Of a DNA stretch of 64,000 bases, positions 32,516-41,428 are shown piece by piece. The DNA lies in the IMG/VR virus record IMGVR_UViG_3300033553_000478, positions 18,834 to 82,833 of that record. One strand, given 5' to 3'. The position numbers and the translations under genes were made by a program. Positions within the stretch are counted from its first letter, which is position 1; the number at the start of each line of letters is the position of its first letter. This stretch comes from a virus. The notes beneath the pieces were generated by a model that was not told the DNA's origin, did not search any database, and was given only the letters and a program-made list of their open reading frames with translations.

Positions 32516-32859
32516 TGCACCAGTTTATTTGTAAGGCGAAGTCCGGAGAGCCAATCCCGACTTCGCCTAATAAACTGGAACTTCTGAAAAAGCTTTTAGA
32601 TCATTATGAGAAAACAAATATGTCTTTCAAGTTATCGATCGAACCTATTCAGAAGAATATAAATGAACAGCAGGAATCTTTATACAAGGCGTTCATTTTA
32701 AAAGCAGCAAATCATTTTGGCAACACCTTCCCAGAAATGGAAAACATACTTCGAAATTTAATGCCGGAAGGTCCCAGAGAAAGGTGGAGCACTAATCAAT
32801 TAGATGATTTTATAACCAAGTCCACTGCCTATTTAGGGCAGCACGGATTTCATTTTTAA
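32515..32859 (+). CDS. Possible NinB-like recombination protein
   Basis: A 114-residue protein coupled to the SSB tail frame. The segment QQESLYKAFILKAANHFGNT and the end RWSTNQLDDFITKSTAYLGQ recall NinB-type proteins, where a Ser-Thr-x-x-L motif precedes the last helix. Weak match; the SSB neighbourhood makes a recombination role plausible. Confidence 0.6.
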   Translation: MHQFICKAKSGEPIPTSPNKLELLKKLLDHYEKTNMSFKLSIEPIQKNINEQQESLYKAFILKAANHFGNTFPEMENILRNLMPEGPRERWSTNQLDDFITKSTAYLGQHGFHF

Positions 32860-32862
32860 TTT

Positions 32863-33054
32863 ATGATATACTTAATAATGGCGCAGATCTGTAGGATCGG
32901 AGTCGTATGGACAACGAGTATGGTTTTCCGAAAAATATTTCGGACAGCTGCTATTTCATTTGTCGGTATGTACCTGGTTGAAAGAGTTCACCGTCAACAA
33001 AAAAGAGAGCAACAATATATAGATGGAGACAGCAGCAGACATAGACTTAACTAA
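32863..33054 (+). CDS. Small membrane protein
   Basis: A 63-residue protein with one or two hydrophobic stretches (IYLIMAQICRIGVVWTTSMV) and a basic, hydrophilic tail that overlaps the next gene by 32 bases. Uncertain. Confidence 0.42.
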   Translation: MIYLIMAQICRIGVVWTTSMVFRKIFRTAAISFVGMYLVERVHRQQKREQQYIDGDSSRHRLN

Positions 33055-34384
33055 AAGTCAGGAACAGCTTTTACCAAAATTTAAAGCGTTCCTTGACGGT
33101 CCTGAGAAATTCTTTCTCTTGACCGGCAAGCCTGGTGTTGGAAAAACATTCATAACCAAATTACTTCTGAAAGCATACATAGATGCTGATAGGGAGAATG
33201 GAGGTCACGGAATGGATATTAACGTTGCAGGGATTTGTTTAGCACACCAAGCCAAGAATGTACTTGGTGTGCACATCCCGCGCGTTTTTACTTTCGCTAA
33301 GGCGTATGGATTGAAGGAGCATACCGATGATTATACTGGAAAAAGGACATTCGTTTACGATAAATTCCACGATGGAGTTATTATAGGCGACCAGCCAATA
33401 CCGGTATTTGTTCACGATGAAGTTTCTCAATATACCGAAGAGATGCTGGAGATTGTGTTCTCACGAACATCAATGTTTAGTAAGATCATATTTATTGGAG
33501 ATAGGGCACAGCTCCCGCCAATCGATCCTGAAAATAAATTAGGAAAGGATGCGGACTCCCCAATATTTATGTATGATATACCAGATAACTGTAAGCACGA
33601 ACTTACGGAGAGGGTAAGACAGGAGGAAGGAAATAAGATCCTGCAGCTTTCAGATGTAATCCGGGAAGAGATATTCGGACTCCAGAGAGTCGGTCTTGTG
33701 CGTGAAGCTATGGCTAAGCCTCAAATGGAGGGAGGAATGGGATATGATTGGGTAACCAAGAGTGAACTGATGTTCGATTTAGAACGAAGGAATGTACTTG
33801 ATACCAAAGTGATCGCTCATACAAATGATGCGGTTAACAGGCACAATCCTGATATAAGGAATTTCCTTATGCAGAATCCGGATAATTTCTTAGTTGAAGA
33901 TGATATTGTAGCAATGACAGATAGCTTCTATAGTATGGATGAATTTGGATTTGTGAAGTATGTACTTTTTAATTCAGAGGTATTCAGAATAAAGGAGATC
34001 TACACTACTGTAATTCAGTATGAGGCATTCAGTAAAAAATATAAGATTGATGCTATGGTAGCCAATATCGAGAATAAGGTAGGACAATTCATTATTCCTT
34101 CGGAGTATGGCTATGAATTACTGCAGGAGTATTTGAGAGAGATTGCAGATGCCTGTAAATCTCATAGGAACTGGGGGCCGTTCTGGGACTTCAGGAAGAA
34201 GTTCTGTGAATGGACTTACGGTTATGCCACAACTTGCTACAAAGCGCAGGGAGGCACGTATGAGACTGTTTATGTAGATGTGAATGATATATTCGGCTGT
34301 AGGCCATTATCACGTAAGAGGCAACTGCAGACAGTTTACACCGCTATTACCAGAGCGAAGAAAGATGTTTACTTTATAAAGTAA
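33023..34384 (+). CDS. Dda/RecD2-type superfamily 1 helicase
   Basis: A 453-residue helicase. Walker A LLTGKPGVGKTF at about residue 32-43, motif II VFVHDEVSQ, motif III IFIGDRAQLPPI, and the late motifs ATTCYKAQGGTYETVYVD and VYTAITRAKKDVY. This is the layout of T4 Dda and short RecD2 helicases. It may start replication forks or remodel recombination intermediates. Met1 is at 33023 inside the small membrane gene. Confidence 0.9.
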   Translation: METAADIDLTKSQEQLLPKFKAFLDGPEKFFLLTGKPGVGKTFITKLLLKAYIDADRENGGHGMDINVAGICLAHQAKNVLGVHIPRVFTFAKAYGLKEHTDDYTGKRTFVYDKFHDGVIIGDQPIPVFVHDEVSQYTEEMLEIVFSRTSMFSKIIFIGDRAQLPPIDPENKLGKDADSPIFMYDIPDNCKHELTERVRQEEGNKILQLSDVIREEIFGLQRVGLVREAMAKPQMEGGMGYDWVTKSELMFDLERRNVLDTKVIAHTNDAVNRHNPDIRNFLMQNPDNFLVEDDIVAMTDSFYSMDEFGFVKYVLFNSEVFRIKEIYTTVIQYEAFSKKYKIDAMVANIENKVGQFIIPSEYGYELLQEYLREIADACKSHRNWGPFWDFRKKFCEWTYGYATTCYKAQGGTYETVYVDVNDIFGCRPLSRKRQLQTVYTAITRAKKDVYFIK

Positions 34385-34388
34385 TATT

Positions 34389-34538
34389 ATGAGAGATAAT
34401 ATTTATTACCGATGGTTCAAAAAAAGTCTTAGGGATGATCAAGAAAAAGATTATCGAGAAATGAGTATCAATCAACAAAAAGATTGGTATATCTCATATT
34501 TAGAAGAACATTTTGATGCCAAGAAAATAAAATCTTAA
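34389..34538 (+). CDS. Unknown 49-residue protein
   Basis: Helical, charged, with many aromatic residues (MRDNIYYRWFKKSLRDDQEK). No family recognised. Fills the gap after the Dda-type gene. Confidence 0.5.
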   Translation: MRDNIYYRWFKKSLRDDQEKDYREMSINQQKDWYISYLEEHFDAKKIKS

Positions 34539-34540
34539 CT

Positions 34541-34762
34541 ATGGCATATTCAACTTCAGGTGAAACCTTCCACTTTATATGTAAAGTGGAAGACACCATT
34601 AACGATAATCGCATTGTGGCCAATCCATATTGTGATGTTAGAACCCGCAGGCAAGCGGAGATAGAATTTCGGAGAATGCCCCAGGTAAAGAAATACCTTG
34701 GAAACCCGAGATACAGGATTTCCTTCAGGGAAAATTCAGTATTAATTCAAGACAAAGAGTAA
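34541..34762 (+). CDS. Unknown 73-residue protein
   Basis: Beta-strand pattern (GETFHFICKVEDTINDNRIV) with a basic helix. No family recognised. One-base overlap with the FEN gene. Confidence 0.55.
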   Translation: MAYSTSGETFHFICKVEDTINDNRIVANPYCDVRTRRQAEIEFRRMPQVKKYLGNPRYRISFRENSVLIQDKE

Positions 34763-35619
34763 TGGAAATAGTACCATTTATAGCGCCATCATATCACGAT
34801 GAGCATTTCGCTACGAAACGCTTTCCGAATAAGGTTGCGCTAATCGACGCAGACCGTTACAAGCACGTTGTAACGTATAGAGTATTTCAAGAATTAGAAA
34901 AAGGAAGGGAGCACGGTAAGGAGCTGTTAGATGAATTGATCAGCGAGTACCTGCATACCGATATCTTTTCCAAGTTTGAGGCTAAAGCATACATATTCTG
35001 CTTTTCCTCACCTTCAAAAGATGTATTCCGGAACTTTATAACTCAGGAGAAAGAGTATAAGGGAAACCGGAAAGGCCGTGATGATGCTTACTTCTACGAA
35101 GGGAAGTATCAGGATATGGCTTATGTTTTCAAATATTGTGAAAGCAGATATCCAACTTTGAACTTTTCAGATTTGGAAGCAGATGATATTTTATCGATGC
35201 TGCAGGATCCTGAAGATACATTCATTTTCTCTCACGATAAGGATTTGAAACAGGTGGTAGGATTTCATTATAATATGAACCGCCATATGTTAGAGTATAC
35301 CTCGGAAAGTGAAGGGTTCTGTATGTTACTGAACCAGATGCTCACCGGAGATAGCACAGACAACATACCTGGTCTTGCTGGCTTCGGTCCTAAAGCTTTG
35401 GAGAAGTTTCAGGAGAAGTGTACCAATATGGGAGATATGGAGCGCCTGATTATGTGCATCAAGGAGTATGTAGATAAAAAGGGTATCCTTCACGGAATGG
35501 ATGTGTTTGCAGAAATGTGGACTCTTTTATCAATGAGATTGAATCGCGGAGAATATTGCCAGCTTAAATATAAGAAGGGCTTTGATCTGGTGCGATCATT
35601 CATAGAAAGGGAAGAGTAA
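34762..35619 (+). CDS. FEN-type 5'-3' exonuclease
   Basis: A 285-residue PIN/FEN nuclease. Acidic residues: ALIDADRYK near the N-terminus, LEADDILSML and FSHDKDLKQ, then the helix-hairpin-helix region LTGDSTDNIPGLAGFGPKA. The closest role is RNA-primer or flap removal like T4 RNase H or T7 gp6. No polymerase domain is attached. Confidence 0.92.
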   Translation: MEIVPFIAPSYHDEHFATKRFPNKVALIDADRYKHVVTYRVFQELEKGREHGKELLDELISEYLHTDIFSKFEAKAYIFCFSSPSKDVFRNFITQEKEYKGNRKGRDDAYFYEGKYQDMAYVFKYCESRYPTLNFSDLEADDILSMLQDPEDTFIFSHDKDLKQVVGFHYNMNRHMLEYTSESEGFCMLLNQMLTGDSTDNIPGLAGFGPKALEKFQEKCTNMGDMERLIMCIKEYVDKKGILHGMDVFAEMWTLLSMRLNRGEYCQLKYKKGFDLVRSFIEREE

Positions 35620-35879
35620 TGGAGCAAGCGGAATTCAGAATGTTAGATGCATACAAGATCTTTCCTTTCTATCCGGATAGAGTTTTACTCTCGCCTCTTT
35701 ATGATGATTTCAGTGGCAAATATGCTATGATGATCAATGAGATGCTTCCGAGTGGTAGACCAGGACAAACATTATTCGCTACCACAAAAGCCGTATTTGA
35801 TAATGAAGAACAGGCAGTATTTTCAACATCGAAAATGCTGAAAATGACAATGCAAGTTGTAAAAATATCTATGAACTAA
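35619..35879 (+). CDS. Unknown 86-residue protein
   Basis: Mixed fold, Met-rich (KMLKMTMQVVKISMN at the end). No family recognised. Overlaps both neighbours by one base. Confidence 0.55.
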   Translation: MEQAEFRMLDAYKIFPFYPDRVLLSPLYDDFSGKYAMMINEMLPSGRPGQTLFATTKAVFDNEEQAVFSTSKMLKMTMQVVKISMN

Positions 35880-36790
35880 TGGAATTAGATTTTGAAAAAT
35901 ATGGACAGCAGTTAACCGTCCTGTCCTTTGGAGCAGGACAGGACAGTACCGCAATACTTGTGCGTATAATTGAAGATGCTCGCTTTAAAAGAGATTATGT
36001 GGTAGGTCAACTTATAGTTGTATTTGCCGATACCAAGAATGAGCACGCTCATACCTATGCTTATATCAGCTACATAAAGATGATTTGCAAGGTGGCTAAA
36101 ATACCATTCGTTGTGGTAGAGCCTGAGAAGTGGGCAGGAGGAAAATGGAAGCAAGGTCTGGTTGGGTTCTGGAAGCAAAATAAAGCTGTAGGATCCAAAG
36201 CCTTTCCAAAAACCTGTACTGATCAATTAAAGATTAGGCCAATTTATAAGTGGCTGGAAGAGTTCATTCATATCACTTTTGAAACCAAGAGTGTTGGGAA
36301 GAAGAAAGCTTTTTACGAGTACTTCTATAAATATGGAAAAGTTCGCGTACTGATCGGTATAGCATCCGGAGAGGAAAGCAGAGCTTCAAATGAACCTACC
36401 GGAATGAAATGGTTCGATGAGTGTGTTGAGAAGATCTACCCACTTATAGAGCAGAAAATGGATAGGGAAGCTTGTCAGCAGACAATTAACGCGTATGGGT
36501 ATGTAGTGCCGAAACCGTCAAATTGTATGTTCTGCCCATTCCTATCGCTTCAGGAGTTACTTTATTTATCAATGAAGGATCCCGGAGCATTTTTAGAATG
36601 GGTTGAAATAGAAGCTGAGAAGCTGAAAAACAATGAGCATAAAGGAGAAAAGAATCTTACAGTCTGGGGAACCAGAAAGACTCTTCCTGAAATGCGTGAG
36701 ATAGCAATGGAAAAATATGGCCATTGGACTATGGAACAATTAGAAGAATATAAAATGTCACATGGACATTGTGTAAAAAGTAAATACTAA
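35879..36790 (+). CDS. PAPS reductase-like PP-loop protein
   Basis: A 303-residue protein with PP-loop LSFGAGQDSTA at residues 15-25 (an SGGxDS variant), then KTCTDQLKIRP and SNCMFCPF, the cysteine pattern of phage PAPS-reductase-like proteins. In phages such proteins are often near replication genes. They may act in sulfur transfer or nucleotide modification; the usual sulfate-assimilation role is unlikely here. The substrate cannot be read. Confidence 0.82.
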   Translation: MELDFEKYGQQLTVLSFGAGQDSTAILVRIIEDARFKRDYVVGQLIVVFADTKNEHAHTYAYISYIKMICKVAKIPFVVVEPEKWAGGKWKQGLVGFWKQNKAVGSKAFPKTCTDQLKIRPIYKWLEEFIHITFETKSVGKKKAFYEYFYKYGKVRVLIGIASGEESRASNEPTGMKWFDECVEKIYPLIEQKMDREACQQTINAYGYVVPKPSNCMFCPFLSLQELLYLSMKDPGAFLEWVEIEAEKLKNNEHKGEKNLTVWGTRKTLPEMREIAMEKYGHWTMEQLEEYKMSHGHCVKSKY

Positions 36791-36792
36791 TT

Positions 36793-36951
36793 ATGTCAAG
36801 ATACAAAACCACAAAAGTCTTTAAAAAGACTGGTTACCGTAAAACCATTGAAACAGGACTCACTAAAGATGAGGCACAAAAAGCTGTAGACAAAGACCTT
36901 GAGAATAATCCCAAGGCTCTTAGATATATGCTTGTTTATGACGAACAATAA
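36793..36951 (+). CDS. Unknown 52-residue basic protein
   Basis: Basic, with MSRYKTTKVFKKTGYRKTIE then a helix (TKDEAQKAVDKDLE). It could be a small DNA- or RNA-binding domain. Two bases after the PAPS-reductase gene. Confidence 0.5.
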   Translation: MSRYKTTKVFKKTGYRKTIETGLTKDEAQKAVDKDLENNPKALRYMLVYDEQ

Positions 36952-36960
36952 TTAACACTT

Positions 36961-37197
36961 ATGGAAGTAATATTGAATATACTTTGGTTTGGCTCAATAG
37001 GATTACTCTTTTTGGGTGGATTGAGATTGGTTTTAATTGCCTTGGCCAAAGCATCATATAAAGGATCCAGAGAAGAAATGTTTCATTTAATGCAAGGGAA
37101 ACGTCGGAATTTTATAAAGTCGACTTCCAATTCTTTATGGATGATCGCTGTAGGAGGTTTAGTGCTTTTGGCATTTGCTATTTCTAATGGGTTTTGA
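36961..37197 (+). CDS. Small two-TM membrane protein
   Basis: A 78-residue protein with two hydrophobic stretches (LWFGSIGLLFLGGLRLVLIA and LWMIAVGGLVLLAFAI) and a basic loop between them. Function unknown. Confidence 0.6.
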   Translation: MEVILNILWFGSIGLLFLGGLRLVLIALAKASYKGSREEMFHLMQGKRRNFIKSTSNSLWMIAVGGLVLLAFAISNGF

Positions 37198-37654
37198 ATT
37201 ACCAGATAAAGTATTCTATTTCGCTATAAAAGCTCACTCTAAATATAGAGCGCTTCCGCCGGATGAATTTTATCTATGGGAAGATGCAAACCCTGAAAGG
37301 TTTTTTCGCTGGATGTGGTACTTTAAATATAGAGCTGCATTACTCACTGTGAAATATCCAAGAGGAACCATTATCGTAGACCAGGGAAGTAGACAGCCTA
37401 AATGCGAAGAAGAAGTGAACTTTATTGCAATCACTAAGCTCAGAAATAGAGTGAGAGCGAAGAAAGGGAAAATTACAGAGTACCGGAATAAGATAAAGCA
37501 ATTTGAAGAAGGCTGGAAGGAAAGGTACCCGATAGCCGGATTGGTCCCTATCGATAACGATGAGGGATATAATAATGCCAGAGAAAAAGTATTTCGCCTG
37601 CAGGGAGAATTACTATCGATGGAGCACGAACTTAAAATTTTAGAAGATGAGTGA
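37175..37654 (+). CDS. Unknown 159-residue protein
   Basis: The N-terminal half is aromatic-rich (FRWMWYFKYRAALLTV); the C-terminal half is a coiled coil. Starts possible at 37175 or 37187 (MGFELP); the second reduces overlap with the membrane gene. No family recognised. Confidence 0.6.
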   Translation: MLFLMGFELPDKVFYFAIKAHSKYRALPPDEFYLWEDANPERFFRWMWYFKYRAALLTVKYPRGTIIVDQGSRQPKCEEEVNFIAITKLRNRVRAKKGKITEYRNKIKQFEEGWKERYPIAGLVPIDNDEGYNNAREKVFRLQGELLSMEHELKILEDE

Positions 37655-38081
37655 TCAAAAATATGTGTTTTTCAAAAGTCGCGAAGGAGGTAAATCTGAG
37701 CGAATTGAAAAAACTGAAGATGAATTAACCAAGGAGGAAAAGGATCTGATTTATGGTAATCTGATCAATACTTGGAATAATTGTCCTAAAGAAATTCAAA
37801 TGAAATTTATGCAGGAATGTATAAGCATTGCTGGAGAAGATTTTGAATTACGTTTCCAAAGTACCAGAAATGCTTTTGAAGAAAGGATTGAGCTTGATGC
37901 TCGTATCACAGATATGGTGAATGAATGGCGCAAGGACAGATCTGGAACAGAATTATTTCATACAATGATGAAGGTGTTACATAAAAACTATTCATATGTA
38001 GAGATAACCACTGTTGGTGGACCTTTTAAACAACCAACCCTGTACGTGAAAATTCACGATGGATTACAAACTTTTAATTAA
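37647..38081 (+). CDS. Unknown 144-residue protein
   Basis: Charged helical protein (EEKDLIYGNLINTWNNCPKE) with a C-terminal beta part. No family recognised. Overlaps the previous gene by 8 bases. Confidence 0.6.
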   Translation: MSDQKYVFFKSREGGKSERIEKTEDELTKEEKDLIYGNLINTWNNCPKEIQMKFMQECISIAGEDFELRFQSTRNAFEERIELDARITDMVNEWRKDRSGTELFHTMMKVLHKNYSYVEITTVGGPFKQPTLYVKIHDGLQTFN

Positions 38082-38098
38082 CCCTTAATTATAAATCA

Positions 38099-39211
38099 AT
38101 GTCAAACAAAGAAGAACAAATCGAAGAAGTAGAAATCGTAATCATTACCGATGAGCAAGTTGATGCTCTTCCTCAAAAAGCTGTAGCTACGGTAAGGAGT
38201 CTTAAAGGATCCTTACCTCACGCTCAGCTGCAAATTTTTATACCGGTAGTTCAAAAATATATTGAGCTTCGGGAAATGGCTTCCAAATTGAAATTGGAGC
38301 GTGATGAAAATGGAGAGATAAAAAAGGAATGTATCGAATCCTATAAAGAAGTAAAAAAATCTATTGGCTCTTTCAATGGTGATTTGAAACGTGAAATCAA
38401 GAAAATTAAGGATCCTTTGAATTCTATTAAATCAGATGTAATTTCTGTGGAAAATACATTTAAGGAAGAGTCTGACGAAATAAAAGAAGCTGTTCTGGAA
38501 GAGTTTAAGGAATATGAAGATGCTGAAACCAAGAGAAAAGAGGAAGCCAAAAAGAAAAAAGATGCGGCCCTGTTAGCTCAGATTGAAGAAGCTAATGAGG
38601 AAACTGAAGCTTTGAAACTGCAGCAGGATAAAATGAATATCTATAATGAGATCCGGGTAAACAGAATTACCAAGGATATTACAGATGCTACTGCAGATGC
38701 TCTGGATGAAATGAATGAACTATCCCTGGAAAGATTGAAAGCTGGTATTGCCCAAAAGACTTGGGAAACGATCACAGCTAATCAAAAGGTGGAACTTCTG
38801 GATGAGGATGTTCAGTCCGAGCTTATCACTGCTTTTGATAAAGCCAAGCAAAGAGCAATCGCTTCTATTGATGATAAGCTTCAAAAATATGAGGATGAGA
38901 GAGAGAAGGAAGTTACCGAGAGAGTTGAGAAAACTTCAATTCCACCGGCACCAAGCTCCAATCATATTGGAGGCTTTGGAGGTCCAAGCATTCCACCGCC
39001 ACCTTCTCCGGAAGAAGAACAGCACATTCAGACTGTGGCCACCAACGTTGTGGAAATTCACAAGAGATCTGAGCCCGATTTCATTAAGTATATCGTGGAT
39101 AAGATTGCAGCCTATGAAATGGCCGTTGATATTAAAGTTCAACAGGATGGGGCAACGCCTGGTCTTGTTACTTTGAAGAATAGATTTGTCAAATTTAACT
39201 CTGAACTGTAA
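38099..39211 (+). CDS. Coiled-coil protein, DUF1351-like
   Basis: A 370-residue protein. Residues 60-260 are a long charged coiled coil (ESYKEVKKSIGSFNGDLKRE, IKKIKDPLNSIKSDVISVEN) like DUF1351 phage proteins. A Pro-rich linker (SIPPPPSPEEEQ) follows, then a small C-terminal domain (KYIVDKIAAYEMAVDIKVQQ). DUF1351 proteins often sit next to recombination or SSB genes. Overlaps the clamp-like gene by one base. Confidence 0.6.
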   Translation: MSNKEEQIEEVEIVIITDEQVDALPQKAVATVRSLKGSLPHAQLQIFIPVVQKYIELREMASKLKLERDENGEIKKECIESYKEVKKSIGSFNGDLKREIKKIKDPLNSIKSDVISVENTFKEESDEIKEAVLEEFKEYEDAETKRKEEAKKKKDAALLAQIEEANEETEALKLQQDKMNIYNEIRVNRITKDITDATADALDEMNELSLERLKAGIAQKTWETITANQKVELLDEDVQSELITAFDKAKQRAIASIDDKLQKYEDEREKEVTERVEKTSIPPAPSSNHIGGFGGPSIPPPPSPEEEQHIQTVATNVVEIHKRSEPDFIKYIVDKIAAYEMAVDIKVQQDGATPGLVTLKNRFVKFNSEL

Positions 39212-40056
39212 TGCTGAAAGACGTTAAGTTAACTCTGAAATTTCCGAAGCTTGATAAAGCTTTGGCGAAAGACAAGGATATGAGAGCCGATGATCCCCGC
39301 AAGGGTATCATCGTGCTCAATAATAATGCGATTGTAATGAATTACAATTTCTGTATTGTTATTGACCTTATGGATTATTTTACGATCGACTGTGGTATCG
39401 ACGATGATCAGGAGATTGCCGAATTAAAGAAGATCTTGTTTTATATGGATGAGAAGGTTTTCAATAAGGAATATTGGGGAGAGCTCACCAATGGAGCAAA
39501 TATGAAAATGAATGGTGACTCCCTGTTTATTGAAACCCCGAAGTACTCCAAGGATCTTCATTACAAACATCTGGAGGTAGATTTACTTGAGCCGTTGGAA
39601 AACATCAAAGCTGTATCTGAATCTGATCAGAATCTTGTAAGTACTATCGCTTTGCCGTTTGCCGCAATCAGTCAGATATACAATGTGCTATCTGCAGACT
39701 TCAAAGGTGATTATATCATATTTGAATTTGCGGACCAGACAAGGCCTGTGAAGTTTACTTTCAGGAATCGTAAGCACGTATACGGGTACATATATCCGCA
39801 TTATGATGCAGCTCAGGAAGGTTTCAAGTTTGAAACTATGAAGGAGTTCATAAGGGATGAGTATGTGCGTGATGTTCTTTCTGAACTTCAGGAGAAAAAG
39901 AAAAAGTCTTTAGCTCCACCGCCACCACCGCCAACGGAATTGATTGAGATCCCTGCAGACGAGAACCAGACAGATATGTTTGGAGGTGATATCCTTTCAG
40001 GAAAGTCCTGGCAGAGAGTTAATATGACTGTTGTAAAACCAGATGATAATGACTAA
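39211..40056 (+). CDS. Possible sliding clamp-like protein
   Basis: A 281-residue protein. The end of its globular part, DQTRPVKFTFRNRKHVYGYI followed by YPHYD, resembles the last strand of beta clamps (P-V-x-x-x-x-x-x-x-Y-x-x-x-M-P-M). The preceding alternation of strands and helices fits a two-domain clamp. The tail has a Pro run (APPPPPP) and QTDMFGG, which looks like a clamp-binding peptide. Weak evidence; a structure prediction would decide it. Confidence 0.5.
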   Translation: MLKDVKLTLKFPKLDKALAKDKDMRADDPRKGIIVLNNNAIVMNYNFCIVIDLMDYFTIDCGIDDDQEIAELKKILFYMDEKVFNKEYWGELTNGANMKMNGDSLFIETPKYSKDLHYKHLEVDLLEPLENIKAVSESDQNLVSTIALPFAAISQIYNVLSADFKGDYIIFEFADQTRPVKFTFRNRKHVYGYIYPHYDAAQEGFKFETMKEFIRDEYVRDVLSELQEKKKKSLAPPPPPPTELIEIPADENQTDMFGGDILSGKSWQRVNMTVVKPDDND

Positions 40057-40768
40057 TATTTCTGCCAATACAAATAGCACGAAAGAAAATCCGGATGAAC
40101 TATATTTCACCTGGTACTTAGATGAATTAATGCATTATGGTTTCCTGAAAAATTATGACAGGGAGCCAGAAACATTAATTGTACTCCCTGCCTATGAGCA
40201 TTTAAGGCAGAAGCATTTTCAGACAAAGGCAAATGAGAATGAGAACTTTAATTTGACTCAGCCTTTGACATATACTTATGATTTCAGATTGATCTGGGAG
40301 GAAGCTGCTATTCATATTTTCACTGAAGCATTCAGGAAGGGTTTACCCTTTAAATATGGAGAACCTACATTCGTTTCGCATTACATAAAACTGCATGGCG
40401 GAGTAGAGCTGGTATCTTTTGTAGATGTAAAGCCACACGTTTCAGCTGCTAATTTTGGTGGAGGTAAATTATCTACATATTACACTTTTCCATTAATTCA
40501 GAAATTCTTAATGGCCACAAGGAACCTTTATATAAATAAGGTTATTCCGAAGAACCAAGGGAAACACGGAATCAATACTTGTCTATTTGCCAAGACGTTC
40601 ACGCCGAACCGGTATGAGTATACAGATGAAGCTAGAACCTTCAGGAAAATTCCCTGGAAGAAAACTTCAATAACTTCTTATGTAAATAAACAGAGGAATG
40701 TTCTTGATATGTTGGAGGCACAGGAAAATAAAAAGAACGCTAAAAATAATCAGCAAACTTTATTGTAA
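40043..40768 (+). CDS. PD-(D/E)XK nuclease, resolvase-like
   Basis: A 241-residue protein with TYTYDFRLIW (candidate first acidic residue) and ELVSFVDVKPHV (D-x-K active-site strand), then a helix with KFLMATRNLY. This arrangement fits phage PD-(D/E)XK nucleases that resolve branched DNA (DUF1064-like). The protein ends NNQQTLL. Start could be Met1 or Met3. Coupled to the clamp-like gene. Confidence 0.55.
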   Translation: MIMTNISANTNSTKENPDELYFTWYLDELMHYGFLKNYDREPETLIVLPAYEHLRQKHFQTKANENENFNLTQPLTYTYDFRLIWEEAAIHIFTEAFRKGLPFKYGEPTFVSHYIKLHGGVELVSFVDVKPHVSAANFGGGKLSTYYTFPLIQKFLMATRNLYINKVIPKNQGKHGINTCLFAKTFTPNRYEYTDEARTFRKIPWKKTSITSYVNKQRNVLDMLEAQENKKNAKNNQQTLL

Positions 40769-40995
40769 TGAAGATAGTCCACAATGCTCGGCCGAGAATT
40801 GCCGGAATGACAAGGGCAGCAGTTATGAGTGTAGCATTAACGTTGTATGGTACCAACCGTACAGCGTTAATTATCACTAAAGGAGATCCTTTCCTTTACC
40901 TTAGATTGCTCAAAGAGTATGGAGTTCAGGCGAAAGCTATTCCAATTCGTAGAGATCAAAGATTAATCGGTTATAAATTCAAAAACGTATCATAA
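40768..40995 (+). CDS. Unknown 75-residue protein
   Basis: Small alpha/beta protein (YGTNRTALIITKGDPFLYLR), basic. No family recognised. One-base overlaps with both neighbours. Confidence 0.55.
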   Translation: MKIVHNARPRIAGMTRAAVMSVALTLYGTNRTALIITKGDPFLYLRLLKEYGVQAKAIPIRRDQRLIGYKFKNVS

Positions 40996-41417
40996 TGAAA
41001 AACAAATTTTCCTCCGCATTGTATATTCCTTCAGGATTGATTGTAGGATATATAATATTATTTCTATTCTTATTTCTTTCCTGTTCAGTTAATGATCATC
41101 CACCTGAAAATAAACATAGCGTGATTATTGACCTGGACAATCTTGAAACATATCAATTCGCAGATCTTAATGAAACTGATTTTGACGATATGATCAAAGA
41201 GAATGGAGCAAAATTATTCAATGGCCATAGTTACAGCTATACCATTGAAGGAGATCGTATCACTTTAGAAACTGGATTGAGGCCCCTTGAAATAAGGTTG
41301 TTTACAAATGCCATTACTCCAGAGTATAGATTGTTAGAAATAAGTGATAATAACACTGTCACTTACAGGCGCACATTGTATGAATATGTTGTGCCTGTTT
41401 ATCCCTGGAGTAATTAA
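40995..41417 (+). CDS. Phage lipoprotein
   Basis: A 140-residue protein with an N-terminal hydrophobic segment (LIVGYIILFLFLFLSCSVND) ending in a lipobox-like L-F-L-S-C. The mature part is acidic and beta-rich (SYTIEGDRITLETGLRPLEI). It is probably anchored in a host membrane. A role in envelope protection or superinfection exclusion is possible, unproven. Confidence 0.65.
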   Translation: MKNKFSSALYIPSGLIVGYIILFLFLFLSCSVNDHPPENKHSVIIDLDNLETYQFADLNETDFDDMIKENGAKLFNGHSYSYTIEGDRITLETGLRPLEIRLFTNAITPEYRLLEISDNNTVTYRRTLYEYVVPVYPWSN

Positions 41418-41428
41418 AAATTATAAAA

